Shown: positions 1 through 8,023, counted from the stretch's first letter. The stretch is 64,000 nucleotides of DNA from Rubrivivax albus (GCF_004016515.1 NZ_SACT01000008.1:62001-126000); one strand, 5' to 3'. Notes: generated by a model from the sequence alone, not told the origin. Made by a program: numbers and translations.

Positions 1-17
1 CGGCTGCGGCGGACCCG

Positions 18-911
18 GTGTCTCGTGCCCGGCGGATCGATGGCGCCGGGTTGTCTCGCTGGTCGGCCAGAATCGGCCGCGTGCAGCCTGCCATCACGCC
101 GCCCGAGCTCATCGCCATTGCCCTCGACTGGGCCGGTGCAGGCCGGCCTGCCACCGTGGTCGAGATCGTCGACCATGCCGGCAGTGTGCCGCGCGAGACG
201 GGCACGCGCATGCTGGTGGCCGCCGAAGCGGTGGTGGGAACCATCGGTGGCGGCCACCTGGAGTGGCAGGCGATCGCCCAGGCACGTGTCGGCCGTCAAG
301 GTGACTGGCGGGTGGCCCTGGGGCCTGCGCTTGGCCAGTGCTGCGGTGGGACGCTGACCCTGCGTTTCACACCGCTGGCCGACGCTGCACCGGCGCTGTG
401 GACCTCGCCACCGCCACGCTTCGTTCTGCAGTTGTACGGCGCCGGTCACGTGGGCCGTGCCATCGTGCGGGTGCTCGCAGACATCCACTGCACGGTCAAC
501 TGGGTCGACGCCCGAGACGCCGAATTTCCGCCAGCGGTGGCACCGCACGTCGATGTCCGCTGCGTCGACGCGCCAGAGGCCGAAGTCGAGACGGCGCCGC
601 CGGGCTGTGCCTTCCTCGTGCTGACGCACAGCCATGACCTCGACCTGCGCATCACCGAGGCCATCCTGCGGCGCGGCGACTTCGGCTTCCTGGGCCTGAT
701 CGGCTCGGCCACCAAGCGAGCCCGCTTCATGCATCGGTTCGAGGCGCGCGGGATCGCGCCCGACGTGCTGGCGCGCTTGACCTGCCCCATCGGACTGCCG
801 GGTGTGCACGGCAAGGAACCGGCGGTGCTGGCGGTCGGCGCGGTGGCGCAGCTGCTGGCGCTGGATCCGGCCGGGGCGCCGTCACGCAAGGCTAGCGGGG
901 CAGCAGGCTGA
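18..911 (+). CDS. xdhC: XdhC-family molybdenum cofactor insertion/maturation protein
   Basis: XdhC proteins bind molybdopterin cofactor, help its sulfuration and deliver it to xanthine dehydrogenase in the cytoplasm, so this gene points to purine (hypoxanthine/xanthine) oxidation. The N-terminal XdhC/CoxI domain is shown by RETGTRMLV followed by GTIGGGHLEW and the cysteine motif LGQCCGG. The C-terminal Rossmann half starts at LYGAGHVGRA and continues through LTHSHDLDL and GLIGSATKR. Length (297 aa from GTG 18, 276 aa from GTG 81) is usual. GTG 81 (VQPAITPPEL) is an equally good start, because the preceding 21 residues are not family-like. The xdhAB genes would lie upstream, outside the window. 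The 3' end overlaps the convergent gene by 20 nt. Confidence 0.85.
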   Translation: MSRARRIDGAGLSRWSARIGRVQPAITPPELIAIALDWAGAGRPATVVEIVDHAGSVPRETGTRMLVAAEAVVGTIGGGHLEWQAIAQARVGRQGDWRVALGPALGQCCGGTLTLRFTPLADAAPALWTSPPPRFVLQLYGAGHVGRAIVRVLADIHCTVNWVDARDAEFPPAVAPHVDVRCVDAPEAEVETAPPGCAFLVLTHSHDLDLRITEAILRRGDFGFLGLIGSATKRARFMHRFEARGIAPDVLARLTCPIGLPGVHGKEPAVLAVGAVAQLLALDPAGAPSRKASGAAG

Positions 912-1380
912 GGCTGCCCTGCCCTTGCAGGAACGCGTCGCCCAGCATGCCGTCGGCTGCTGCGTCCAGACCCATCACCGCACGGAAGCGAAAGCTGCCC
1001 GACGCACCGGCGTAACGGCCGCTGCCCGACACGATGCGGCCCTCGCCGCGCCATTCGCCGGGTGCGTGCGTCATCGCCGGCGTCAGCGCAATGGTCTCGC
1101 GGCTGTCCATGCGCAGCGTGGAGCCATCAGCGAAGCGGTACTCGGCCTCGACCAGGATGTCCAGGCGGCCGTCCGCCGGCGGTGCCGCAGGCCGCACCTG
1201 GCGCACGGTGGTTGCTGTCTCGCCGTTGGCGAAGATGGCCACGCCCAGCCGCGTGTTGAGCCCGGGCTGACGCGGCCCCTGAACCGATGTGGCGCGCCAC
1301 GCGATTTCGTCGGCGAGGGCGGCATGGGCCGGCCACAGGCACGCGACCCACAGGCCGCACAGCCACCAGAGCTTCTTCAT
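892..1380 (-). CDS. exported protein of unknown function
   Basis: A 162-aa protein with a clear signal peptide: MKK, a Leu/Trp/Cys-rich hydrophobic core, then an AHAALA-type cleavage region near residue 22. The remainder is beta-rich. It contains the motif SGSGRYAGASGSF, which resembles the repeat-like strand motif of small beta-barrel exported proteins (allene oxide cyclase-like or DUF3224-like barrels), but I cannot assign a family. The start at 1380 is chosen because the signal peptide begins there and GAAGGA precedes it at good spacing. The gene is convergent with xdhC and overlaps its end by 20 nt on the opposite strand. Function unknown. Confidence 0.7.
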   Translation of the reverse strand: MKKLWWLCGLWVACLWPAHAALADEIAWRATSVQGPRQPGLNTRLGVAIFANGETATTVRQVRPAAPPADGRLDILVEAEYRFADGSTLRMDSRETIALTPAMTHAPGEWRGEGRIVSGSGRYAGASGSFRFRAVMGLDAAADGMLGDAFLQGQGSLSLLPR

Positions 1381-1594
1381 CGCGGATCCTTCACGCGCCA
1401 CGGTCAGACGATTGTGCGGACCTGCCTGCGCGGCAACTTGCCGGCCATCAAACCCGGTGGGACTTCGCCGACGGTACCGCACGGACAGGTCCGTCGGGCG
1501 GTGCCGGTGGCCGTGCCCAGGCGCCGCCGTCGACACTTGTGCACGGTGCCGAGCGCGGTTAGCGTGGGGCCTCCACCATGGAGGGGAGTGCCCC

Positions 1595-1966
1595 ATGAGC
1601 CTCGGTCAGTTCTCGATCAGCCTCGCCGTCAAGGACCTGGACGCATCGCGCGCCTTCTACGAGAAGCTTGGCTTCACGGTCTTCGGCGGCAACGCCGAAC
1701 ACCACTACCTGATCATGAAACAGGGGCCGACGCTGATCGGCCTGTTCCAGGGCATGTTCGAGAAGAACATCCTCACCTTCAACCCGGGCTGGGACGCCGA
1801 CGCGCAGAACGTCGACCCGTTCACCGACGTGCGCAAGTGGCAGCGCCGGTTGAAGGACGCAGGGCTGGAAGTGCTGGAGGAAGCGGACGAGGCCGGCAGC
1901 GGGCCGGCGTTCTTCACGCTGCAGGACCCGGACGGGAACCCGATCCTGGTGGACCAGCACCGTTGA
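1595..1966 (+). CDS. VOC (glyoxalase/bleomycin-resistance/dioxygenase) family protein
   Basis: A 123-aa single-domain protein of the vicinal oxygen chelate superfamily. Signs are the opening beta-alpha-beta unit SISLAVKDLDASRAFYEKLGF and the closing FFTLQDPDGNPILVDQ, in which the second Glu ligand of classic glyoxalase I is replaced by Asp/Gln-type residues. The start is set by the Shine-Dalgarno-like GGAGGGG at 1579-1585 upstream of ATG 1595. Such small VOC proteins act as lyases, isomerases or drug-binding proteins, and the substrate cannot be told from sequence. The upstream 214 nt hold no further gene. It ends 43 nt from the convergent gene at 2010. Confidence 0.8.
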   Translation: MSLGQFSISLAVKDLDASRAFYEKLGFTVFGGNAEHHYLIMKQGPTLIGLFQGMFEKNILTFNPGWDADAQNVDPFTDVRKWQRRLKDAGLEVLEEADEAGSGPAFFTLQDPDGNPILVDQHR

Positions 1967-2009
1967 GGCGCTGAGGCTGAAGCTGAGGCCGGCGGGCGCC
2001 GGCGGCCGG

Positions 2010-2258
2010 TCAATCCGGCGGGCCGAGCGCCGCGAAGCGCCGCACGTCGTGCTCGAAGGCGCCGAGCGTCAGCTCGGAGATCGGCTCGTGCAGCATCACC
2101 GTGCGTGCCACCTCGGCATGCACGGCAAAACGCGCCAGGACGGCGCGTTTCTGGTCGTCCGGCAGCGCGAGCAGCACGGACGTCAGCAGGGCGTCGAGCG
2201 CGATCTGCGAACCCTTGAGTTCGCAGATGCGCTCGGTGGCTTCCTGCAGGTCCTTCAC
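2010..2258 (-). CDS. conserved small hypothetical protein next to cold-shock gene
   Basis: An 82-aa mostly helical soluble protein (MKDLQEATERICELKGSQIAL at the N-terminus, a middle stretch LPDDQKRAVLARF). There is no signal peptide or membrane segment, and I do not recognise a family. GTG at 2258 is the only reasonable start; its Shine-Dalgarno is weak. It lies 37 nt downstream of the cold-shock protein gene in the same direction, so the two are probably co-transcribed and this protein may be expressed under the same conditions. The codon pattern (Leu CTG, Ala GCC/GCG, Asp/Glu GAC/GAG) is typical of the surrounding genes, which supports real coding. Confidence 0.6.
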   Translation of the reverse strand: MKDLQEATERICELKGSQIALDALLTSVLLALPDDQKRAVLARFAVHAEVARTVMLHEPISELTLGAFEHDVRRFAALGPPD

Positions 2259-2295
2259 GCCGGCACGCCGGCGAGGGACCGGTCGGAGATCGGGA

Positions 2296-2505
2296 TCAAA
2301 GAACCCGGATCTTCGAGGCCTGCGGGCCCTTCTGGCCCTGCACCACCTCGAATTCGACGCGCTGGTTCTCCAGCAGCGTCTTGAAGCCGGTGCCCTGGAT
2401 TTCCTTGAAGTGGGCGAACAGGTCCTTGCCGCCGTTGTCCGGGGCGATGAAGCCGAAGCCCTTGCCTTCGTTGAACCACTTGACGGTGCCAGTTTCGGTG
2501 CTCAT
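2296..2505 (-). CDS. CspA-family cold-shock protein
   Basis: A 69-aa protein made entirely of one cold-shock domain. It binds single-stranded RNA/DNA and acts as an RNA chaperone in the cytoplasm. Both RNA-binding motifs are visible: GTVKWFNEGKGFGFI (RNP1 KGFGFI) and the DLFAHF version of RNP2. The C-terminus KGPQASKIRVL is standard for proteobacterial CspA/CspD-like proteins. The start ATG at 2505 is preceded by AAGGAAAT at ideal spacing. The long gene-poor leader upstream is consistent with the long 5' untranslated region usual for cold-shock genes, though I could not fold it here. It is followed by the 82-aa gene. Confidence 0.93.
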   Translation of the reverse strand: MSTETGTVKWFNEGKGFGFIAPDNGGKDLFAHFKEIQGTGFKTLLENQRVEFEVVQGQKGPQASKIRVL

Positions 2506-2658
2506 GTCTTGATTTCCTTGATCGGAGGGGTCAAAAAATGCGTCGGCCAAATGTCGGATGGCCGGCGCGGTCCAGCAGTCTTCCGAATCGGGAAACTGAG
2601 GTCGGGGGCACGCCGCGCGCATGGGGGCAGGCCTGGCCTGCCGATGCGGCGGTGTGGG

Positions 2659-2880
2659 TCATGGTGTGGCCAGGCTCGGCATCGGTGCGGCACCGGCCGC
2701 ATCGATCCAGGCCAGACCGTGTTCAGTGGCGTGGCGGGCCGCGTCGTCGCGGTTGCCGAACACCGGTTGCAGGCGCATCACGCGGTCGTGCGTCATGCTG
2801 CCGCGGCCGGAGCGGATGGACACGGCGGCGGACCAGCGGTCGGGGCCGAGCGTGCGGATGATCGGGGAGATCAGGTACTT
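2659..2880 (-). pseudogene. small conserved-looking coding remnant without a usable start codon
   Basis: Reading the minus strand from 2880 to the TGA at 2659-2661 gives 73 codons with clear coding character. The product begins KYLISPIIRTLG and contains AVSIRSGRGSMTHDRVMRLQ, then a region rich in Ala/His/Glu ending GLAWIDAAG. This resembles a family of small Burkholderiales proteins beginning M-K-Y-L-I that I recall near cold-shock genes, but no ATG, GTG or TTG exists before KYL: the codon there is GGG and an in-frame stop lies at 2914-2916. The first internal candidates are a GTG near 2828 and the ATG in SMTHD. It is either a gene with a lost or unusual start, or a short internal-start protein. 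Confidence 0.4.
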
Positions 2881-3174
2881 CCCGACTTGGAGAGAACTTG
2901 CGATGACTGTCTTTCAGGGGCCGGTGCCTGCTCTCGGGCAGGCTGCGGCAGGGTCGAACCGGAATCGGAACGGAAATGCGCAGGGACTGCGCGGGCAGCG
3001 GATGGTCTCGATCCGGCGGGGGGTCGGCAGGGGTACTCGCTGCGGACCTCAGGCAACCAGCGGGAGCACGTTGGGGGACGAACCGGCGCTGGCCTTGGAA
3101 GGGAGATCAAACCTCGATCTCGGTGCATCCCGGTGTCGCCACGAGATGCACGTTGTGGCCCGAATGTAGCACAG

Positions 3175-4398
3175 TCAGCCGCCGATGCGCGGCACCGGTA
3201 CACCACGCAGCCGATAGGCATCGGGCATGCCGGTGCCGAGCAGCGGGCGCAGGTAGAGGCGGAAGGCGTCGGTGATGTCGGTGCCGCTGTCGGCGATGAA
3301 GTGGTCCTCCATCGTGCGCGTCTTGCCAGCCACGGCGTCCAGCGGCAGCAGCGCGTAGTCGGCCGAGTAGAAGCCGGTGCGCTGGATGGCCACCGAGCCG
3401 CTGCCCAGGCCCTGGGGCTCGCCCCACATCGCGAACTGCACCGCCTTCTCGCCGACCTCGCGGGCCTCGCGCGCGTCGACGTCGCTGACGCAGCCGACGA
3501 AGCTGCGCTGCAGGTAGCCGAAGGTGTCGCCGCGCACGCGCTTGATCTTGAGCTTGCTCTTGATCTCCTCGCACAGCAGGTCGGCCAGCGCGCCGGTGCC
3601 GGAGAGCTGCACGTTGCCGTGCGCATCGTGCTCCACCTGCTGCGCCAGCTTCACCACCATCGGCGTGCCCGAGGCGTCGTGGATGCCTTCGCTGACGGCC
3701 ACCACGCAGCGGCCCAGTCGCTCGTGGGTGGCCTTCACGTCGCGCAGGAAGGCGTCGATGTCGAAGGTGCGTTCCGGCAGGTAGATCAGGTGCGGCCCGT
3801 CGTCCGCGAACTTCTTGCCCAGGGCGCTGGCCGCGGTGAGGAAACCGGCGTGGCGGCCCATCACGACGCCGACGTAGATGCCGGGCAGTGCCGCGTTGTC
3901 CAGATTGGCGCCGGCGAAGGCCTGGGCCACGAAACGCGCCGCGCTGGGGTAGCCTGGCGTGTGGTCATTGCCGACCAGGTCATTGTCGATCGTCTTCGGG
4001 ATGTGGATGGCGCGCAGCGGGTAGCCGGCAGCCTGCGCCTGCTCGGCGACGATGCGCACCGTGTCCGACGAGTCGTTGCCGCCGATGTAGAAGAAGTGCT
4101 CGATCTCGTGCGCACGCAGCACACGGAAGATCTCCTGGCAGTAGGCCAGGTCGGGCTTGTCGCGCGTGCTGCCGAGCGCCGACGAGGGTGTGCCGGCCAC
4201 CAGTTCGAGGTTGTGGCTGGTCTCCTGCGTCAGATCCAGGAAGTCCTCGTCGACGATGCCGCGCACGCCATGGCGCGCGCCATAGACCCGGGTGACGGCC
4301 TGGAAGCGTCGCGCCTCGAGGACGACGCCGACCAGGCTCTGGTTGATGACCGCCGTGGGGCCGCCGCCCTGCGCGACGAGGATCCGGCCGGATGACAT
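3175..4398 (-). CDS. pfp: pyrophosphate-dependent 6-phosphofructokinase
   Basis: Phosphorylates fructose 6-phosphate to fructose 1,6-bisphosphate, here most likely with pyrophosphate, which makes the step reversible. The 407-aa protein carries AQGGGPTAVIN at the N-terminus, YIGGNDSSDT (G106-G107-N108-D109), PKTIDNDLVGNDHT (K135 to D140, catalytic Asp in TIDND) and a MGRHAGFLTA substrate motif. Asp in place of the ATP-type Gly in the GGDGS position, and Lys before TIDND, are the known marks of the PPi-type enzyme; the Asn at the GGD position is a subgroup feature. ATG 4398 fits AGGAGG 8 nt upstream better than the GTG at 4407, which overlaps that site. It is the last gene of a run that starts with the TRAP transporter. 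Confidence 0.88.
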   Translation of the reverse strand: MSSGRILVAQGGGPTAVINQSLVGVVLEARRFQAVTRVYGARHGVRGIVDEDFLDLTQETSHNLELVAGTPSSALGSTRDKPDLAYCQEIFRVLRAHEIEHFFYIGGNDSSDTVRIVAEQAQAAGYPLRAIHIPKTIDNDLVGNDHTPGYPSAARFVAQAFAGANLDNAALPGIYVGVVMGRHAGFLTAASALGKKFADDGPHLIYLPERTFDIDAFLRDVKATHERLGRCVVAVSEGIHDASGTPMVVKLAQQVEHDAHGNVQLSGTGALADLLCEEIKSKLKIKRVRGDTFGYLQRSFVGCVSDVDAREAREVGEKAVQFAMWGEPQGLGSGSVAIQRTGFYSADYALLPLDAVAGKTRTMEDHFIADSGTDITDAFRLYLRPLLGTGMPDAYRLRGVPVPRIGG

Positions 4399-4434
4399 GG
4401 CATGCACCTCCTGTGGAGGGTCATGCTACGCCGG

Positions 4435-4596
4435 TCAGACGTCGGCTTCGTTGCGCGCCTGCCAGAGGTCGATCAGCATCATCACGACGCCGATCACCGC
4501 CACCGCCGTCATCGCCGGTTCCTTGACCTTGAGGATGAAGGCGGCCAGGAAGGCCACCACCATCACCGCGCCCAGCAGGCCGAAGACCAGTTTCAT
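4435..4596 (-). CDS. small two-helix membrane protein
   Basis: A 53-aa protein with two predicted membrane helices: KLVFGLLGAVMVVAFLAAFI (residues 2-21) and MTAVAVIGVVMMLIDLW (about 28-44), separated by the charged turn KVKEP, with a polar tail QARNEADV. The start at 4596 is supported by GAGGAGAA just upstream. It lies 13 nt after the amidase gene and 36 nt before the phosphofructokinase gene in the same direction, so all three are probably on one transcript. I do not recognise a family. The helix spacing suggests an inner-membrane hairpin with short loops. Confidence 0.65.
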   Translation of the reverse strand: MKLVFGLLGAVMVVAFLAAFILKVKEPAMTAVAVIGVVMMLIDLWQARNEADV

Positions 4597-4609
4597 CGTC
4601 GGGTTCTCC

Positions 4610-5968
4610 TCATGCGTCGGCCGCTGCAGCGGCGTTGACGGTGTCGGTGAGCCACTGCGCAGTTCGCAGCAGCGCGGCGTCCTGGCCATGGCGGCCCACC
4701 AGCTGCACGCCCAGCGGCAGGCCGTTCTCGCCGTGCAGCAGCGGCAGCGTCACCGCCGGCAGGCCGAGAAAAGTCCAGAGCGTGCACATGATGGGGTCGC
4801 CGGTGCTGGCCAGGCCCTCGGGCGCCGTGCCCAGGGTGGCCGGGGTGACGAAGGCATCGAAGTGGTCGAACACGTCGTCCAGCGCCGCGCGCAGCAGCGG
4901 CACGCGCGCCAGCGCCTGACGGTGCGCGACGGCGGTGACGGCGCGGCCACGCTCGATCTGCGCCTGCAGCGACGCCGAGAGCTGGTCGCGCCCACGCTCG
5001 TACTCCGCCTCGAACGACCCCGCGATCTCGGCTTCCATCACCAGCTTGTGCCAGCCGACGGCGTCGGCCGCGGTGGCCGGCAGCTCGAACGGCGCGATGC
5101 GGCCGGCCACCAGGTCCACCAGCTCGCCGAAGGCCGCCTGTGCATCGGGCGCCACGCGGTCCCAGAAGGGCGTGGCCACCCAGGCCAGCGTGGGCGGCAG
5201 CGGCACCTCGGCGCGTGCCGTGGCCAGCAGCGGCGGCATGGCGCGTGGGCGGGTGGCGGGGTCCTGCGGATCGTGGCCCGCGAGGCATTGCGCCAGCAGC
5301 GCCACGTCGGCCACGCTGCGGCCGAACACCCCCACGGCGTCGAAGGCCGGCGACTGCGTCAGCACGCCAGTGCGGGGCACCAGGCCGGCACTGGGCTTGT
5401 AGCCGACCACGCCGCAAAAGGCCGCAGGCCGGATCACCGAACCGTTGGTCTGCGTGCCGATGGCCAGCGGCACCATGCCCGCCGCCACCGCGGCGGCCGA
5501 GCCGCTGCTGGACCCGCCCGGCGTGTGCGCGGGGTTGTGCGGGTTGCGCGTCTTGCCCGGCGCGTAAGTGGCCAGTTCGGTGGTCACCGTCTTGCCCATC
5601 ACCAGGCCACCGGCGGCGCGCATCGCGCGCACGATGAAGGCGTCGTCGTGCGGCTGGCGGCCGGCGTGCAGCACGGTGCCGTCCTCGGTGGGCATGTCGG
5701 CGGTGTCGATGATGTCCTTGACGCCCACGGGCAGGCCGAACAGCGGCCCGCAGGCTTCGCCGGCGGCACGCGCCTCGTCGGCCGCCTCGGCCTGGCGGAT
5801 CAGATGCGCCGGGTCGAGGTGGGCCCAGGCCTGCACCTGGCCGTTGACCGCGTGCACGCGGGCCAGCAGCGCACGTGCATAGTCGGCGGCAGAGAACTCG
5901 CCGGCCTGCATGCGCGCCGTGGCGTCGGTGGCGGGCAGTGCCGCCAGGGTGTCGGGGTCCATCGTCAT
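4610..5968 (-). CDS. amidase-signature family amidase
   Basis: Hydrolyses a carboxamide to acid and ammonia in the cytoplasm; the natural substrate is not evident. The 452-aa protein has the full Ser-cisSer-Lys catalytic set at family spacing: K84 in GVKDIID, S153 in GGSSSGSAAA and S177 in TQTNGSVIRPAAFCG. The last motif resembles general amidases (AtzF/AtzE-like, GatA-like) rather than nitrilases. No signal peptide is present. ATG 5968 or ATG 5962 may be used. The gene starts 10 nt after the TRAP large permease, so import and deamidation are probably linked: the transporter may bring in an amide-bearing or related organic acid. Confidence 0.85.
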   Translation of the reverse strand: MTMDPDTLAALPATDATARMQAGEFSAADYARALLARVHAVNGQVQAWAHLDPAHLIRQAEAADEARAAGEACGPLFGLPVGVKDIIDTADMPTEDGTVLHAGRQPHDDAFIVRAMRAAGGLVMGKTVTTELATYAPGKTRNPHNPAHTPGGSSSGSAAAVAAGMVPLAIGTQTNGSVIRPAAFCGVVGYKPSAGLVPRTGVLTQSPAFDAVGVFGRSVADVALLAQCLAGHDPQDPATRPRAMPPLLATARAEVPLPPTLAWVATPFWDRVAPDAQAAFGELVDLVAGRIAPFELPATAADAVGWHKLVMEAEIAGSFEAEYERGRDQLSASLQAQIERGRAVTAVAHRQALARVPLLRAALDDVFDHFDAFVTPATLGTAPEGLASTGDPIMCTLWTFLGLPAVTLPLLHGENGLPLGVQLVGRHGQDAALLRTAQWLTDTVNAAAAADA

Positions 5969-5978
5969 GCGGGCATTG

Positions 5979-7328
5979 TCAGCGGCTGTACAGCAGCTCC
6001 GGCAGCCAGGTCACGGTGCCCGGCACGATGTACACGGCGGCCATCGCGATGAAGACCATGGATACGAATGGCAGGCAGCCCTTGAAGATGGCCGCCAGCT
6101 GCACCTGCGGTGGCGCCACGCCCTTGAGGTAGTAGGCCGACATGGCCATCGGCGGGGTCAGGAACGAGGTCTGCAGGTTCAGCGCGATCAGGATGCCGAA
6201 CAGGATGGGGTCGACGCCGAAGTGCTCCAGCAGCGGCAGGAAGATGGGCACGAAGATGATGATGATCTCGCTCCATTCCAGCGGCCAGCCGAGGATGAAG
6301 ATGATCAGCTGCGTCAGGAGCAGGAAGGTCACGGTGTTCAGGTCCAGCCCGAGCACGAACTCCTTGACGACGTGCTCGCCGCCCAGGTAGCTGAAGATGG
6401 AAGAGAACAGCCACGAGCCGACGAAGAGATAGCAGACCATCGCACTGGTGCGTGCGGTCAGGTACACGGCCTCGCGCAGCTTCTGCCAACTCATGGCCCG
6501 GTAGGCGACGGCCAGCAGCACCGAGCCCAGCGCGCCGATGGCCGCGGCCTCGCTGGGCGTGGCCAGGCCGAAGAGGATGGCACCGAGTACCGACATGATC
6601 AGCGCGGCCAGCGGCAGGAAGGCCTTGGCCAGCAGAACCAGCACCTCGATGAAGCCCAGGCCGCCAGCCTCGTCCTTCGGCAGCTTGGGCATCAGGTTCG
6701 GGTTCATCAGCGCGCGGGTGACGACGTAGAACATGTACAGGCCGGCGAGCAGGAAACCGGGGATCAGCGCCGCGGCGTACAGCTTCACCACCGACACACC
6801 GGCCGTGGCGCCATAGACGATGAGCATGATCGACGGTGGGATCAGGATGCCCAGCGTGCCGCCGGCGCAGATGACGCCGGCCGAGATCTGCGTGTCGTAG
6901 CGCGCCTTGAGCATGGCCGGAAAGGCCAGCAGGCCCATCAGCGTGACCACCGCGCCGACGATGCCGGTGGCAGTGGCGAACAGCGCGCAGGTGACGAGTG
7001 CGGCCAGCGCCATCGCGCCGGGCACGCGGCGGAAGGCCACCTGCAGGCTCATGAAGAGCTGGTCCAGGATGTTGGACCGTTCGATCATGTAGCCCATGAA
7101 CAGGAACAGCGGTATGGCGACGAGGATGTCGCTGTTCATCACGCTGAACGTGTTCTGGCTCAGCAGGTAGAAGACGCGGTTGTCGAAGAAGCTCTGGTCG
7201 GCCTGGAAGTAGGCGTAGAAGCCGAAGCCCACGCCCATGGCCATCAGCGTGAAGGCGATCGGGAAGCCGAGCAGGATGATGAAGATGAACAGGCCCAGCA
7301 TCAGCAGGGCGATCTGCGGATCGGTCAT
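5979..7328 (-). CDS. dctM: TRAP transporter large permease (DctM family)
   Basis: The 449-aa integral inner-membrane protein forms the sodium-coupled transport channel of a tripartite ATP-independent periplasmic transporter. About 11-12 hydrophobic helices run through the sequence. Family motifs include IPLFLFMGYMIERS, TATGIVGAVVTLMGLLAFP and GGTLGILIPPSIMLIVYGA. Its ATG overlaps the dctQ stop (ATGA at 7325-7328), which indicates translational coupling of the two membrane subunits. It is followed 10 nt later by the amidase gene. Length is usual for DctM (about 425-450 aa). Confidence 0.92.
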   Translation of the reverse strand: MTDPQIALLMLGLFIFIILLGFPIAFTLMAMGVGFGFYAYFQADQSFFDNRVFYLLSQNTFSVMNSDILVAIPLFLFMGYMIERSNILDQLFMSLQVAFRRVPGAMALAALVTCALFATATGIVGAVVTLMGLLAFPAMLKARYDTQISAGVICAGGTLGILIPPSIMLIVYGATAGVSVVKLYAAALIPGFLLAGLYMFYVVTRALMNPNLMPKLPKDEAGGLGFIEVLVLLAKAFLPLAALIMSVLGAILFGLATPSEAAAIGALGSVLLAVAYRAMSWQKLREAVYLTARTSAMVCYLFVGSWLFSSIFSYLGGEHVVKEFVLGLDLNTVTFLLLTQLIIFILGWPLEWSEIIIIFVPIFLPLLEHFGVDPILFGILIALNLQTSFLTPPMAMSAYYLKGVAPPQVQLAAIFKGCLPFVSMVFIAMAAVYIVPGTVTWLPELLYSR

Positions 7329-7927
7329 GCCCGGGCTCCTTCGTCATGGCCAGCGGGCGCCCCGGCCGGGTGGCCGTGCTTCATCGCGTCCTCCATCTCC
7401 TCCACGTCGTGCAGCCGGGCCGGCCAGCTGCCTTCCTTCAGGCAGAGCACGCAGCGCAGCACCTCGGCGATGCCCTGCAGCGTCAGCAGCACGCCGGCGG
7501 CCGGGATCAGCAGCTTCAGCGGCCACACCGGCACACCCACCGGGCTGTTGACGCTGACCTCCTTGATCGCATAGGCCTCGTGGCCGTAACCCCAGCCGGC
7601 GATCACCAGCGCCAGCACGCCGGGGAAGAAGAACAGGATGTAGAGCACCAGTTCCAGCCCGGCCTGGAAACGCACCGGCCAGCGGCGGTAGAAGATGTCG
7701 GCCCGCACGTGCCCGCCGCGCGACAGCGTATAGGCCCCGGCCATCAGGAACAGCGCGCCGTAGAGGATGTAGCTGAAGTCGAAGGCCCAGCTCGTCGGAT
7801 CGTTGAGCACATAGCGCACGAAGACCTCGTAGCTCACGCCGAGCACGAGGATCACGATGCACCACGCAAAGGCGTGGCCAACGGACTTGTTGAGCAGGTC
7901 GATGGTCTTGATGACGCCGCGGATCAT
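7325..7927 (-). CDS. dctQ: TRAP transporter small permease (DctQ family)
   Basis: The 200-aa small membrane subunit of the TRAP transporter. Four hydrophobic helices are visible (about residues 15-35, 50-70, 95-120, 135-155 in this numbering), and the conserved DctQ segment YEVFVRYVLNDPTSWAFDFSYILY lies between the first two. A hydrophilic C-terminal tail is His/Glu-rich. I choose ATG 7927 because GGAGG sits 8 nt upstream; a TTG 18 nt earlier would fall inside the T-tract of the upstream terminator. The stop overlaps dctM. This gene is separated from the receptor gene by an intrinsic terminator. Confidence 0.9.
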   Translation of the reverse strand: MIRGVIKTIDLLNKSVGHAFAWCIVILVLGVSYEVFVRYVLNDPTSWAFDFSYILYGALFLMAGAYTLSRGGHVRADIFYRRWPVRFQAGLELVLYILFFFPGVLALVIAGWGYGHEAYAIKEVSVNSPVGVPVWPLKLLIPAAGVLLTLQGIAEVLRCVLCLKEGSWPARLHDVEEMEDAMKHGHPAGAPAGHDEGARA

Positions 7928-7943
7928 GGCGATGGCCTCCGGC

Positions 7944-7969
7944 AAAAAAAGAGGCCCGATGCGGGCCTC
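7944..7969 (-). terminator. intrinsic (attenuating) terminator between TRAP receptor and permease genes
   Basis: On the minus strand GAGGCCCG, loop CAT, CGGGCCTC form a perfect 8-bp GC-rich hairpin followed directly by seven Ts. This is a textbook Rho-independent terminator. It sits inside the operon: 54 nt after the receptor gene stop and immediately before the dctQ ribosome-binding site. It should lower transcription of the membrane subunits, amidase and downstream genes relative to the periplasmic receptor, which is needed in excess. Confidence 0.85.
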
Positions 7970-8023
7970 CCGTCCATCCCCCGGTGCGCGCCGCTGTCGG
8001 CACGCCGGGGGACCGGTTCACGA

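Noticed and set aside
1967..2009. GC-rich repeats (GCTGA repeats and GCCGGCGG hairpin) between convergent genes as a terminator
   Set aside because: Stem is irregular and there is no T-run; low-complexity sequence is common at this GC content.
2903..3169. 88-codon plus-strand frame beginning MTVFQGPVPALG with a GGAGAG just upstream
   Set aside because: The start looks acceptable, but the product (Asn/Arg/Gly-rich, no domains) and codon pattern do not resemble real genes here.
2101..4395. Plus-strand frame of about 760 codons opposite the phosphofructokinase
   Set aside because: Product is unstructured shadow sequence; the minus-strand enzyme carries all active-site motifs.
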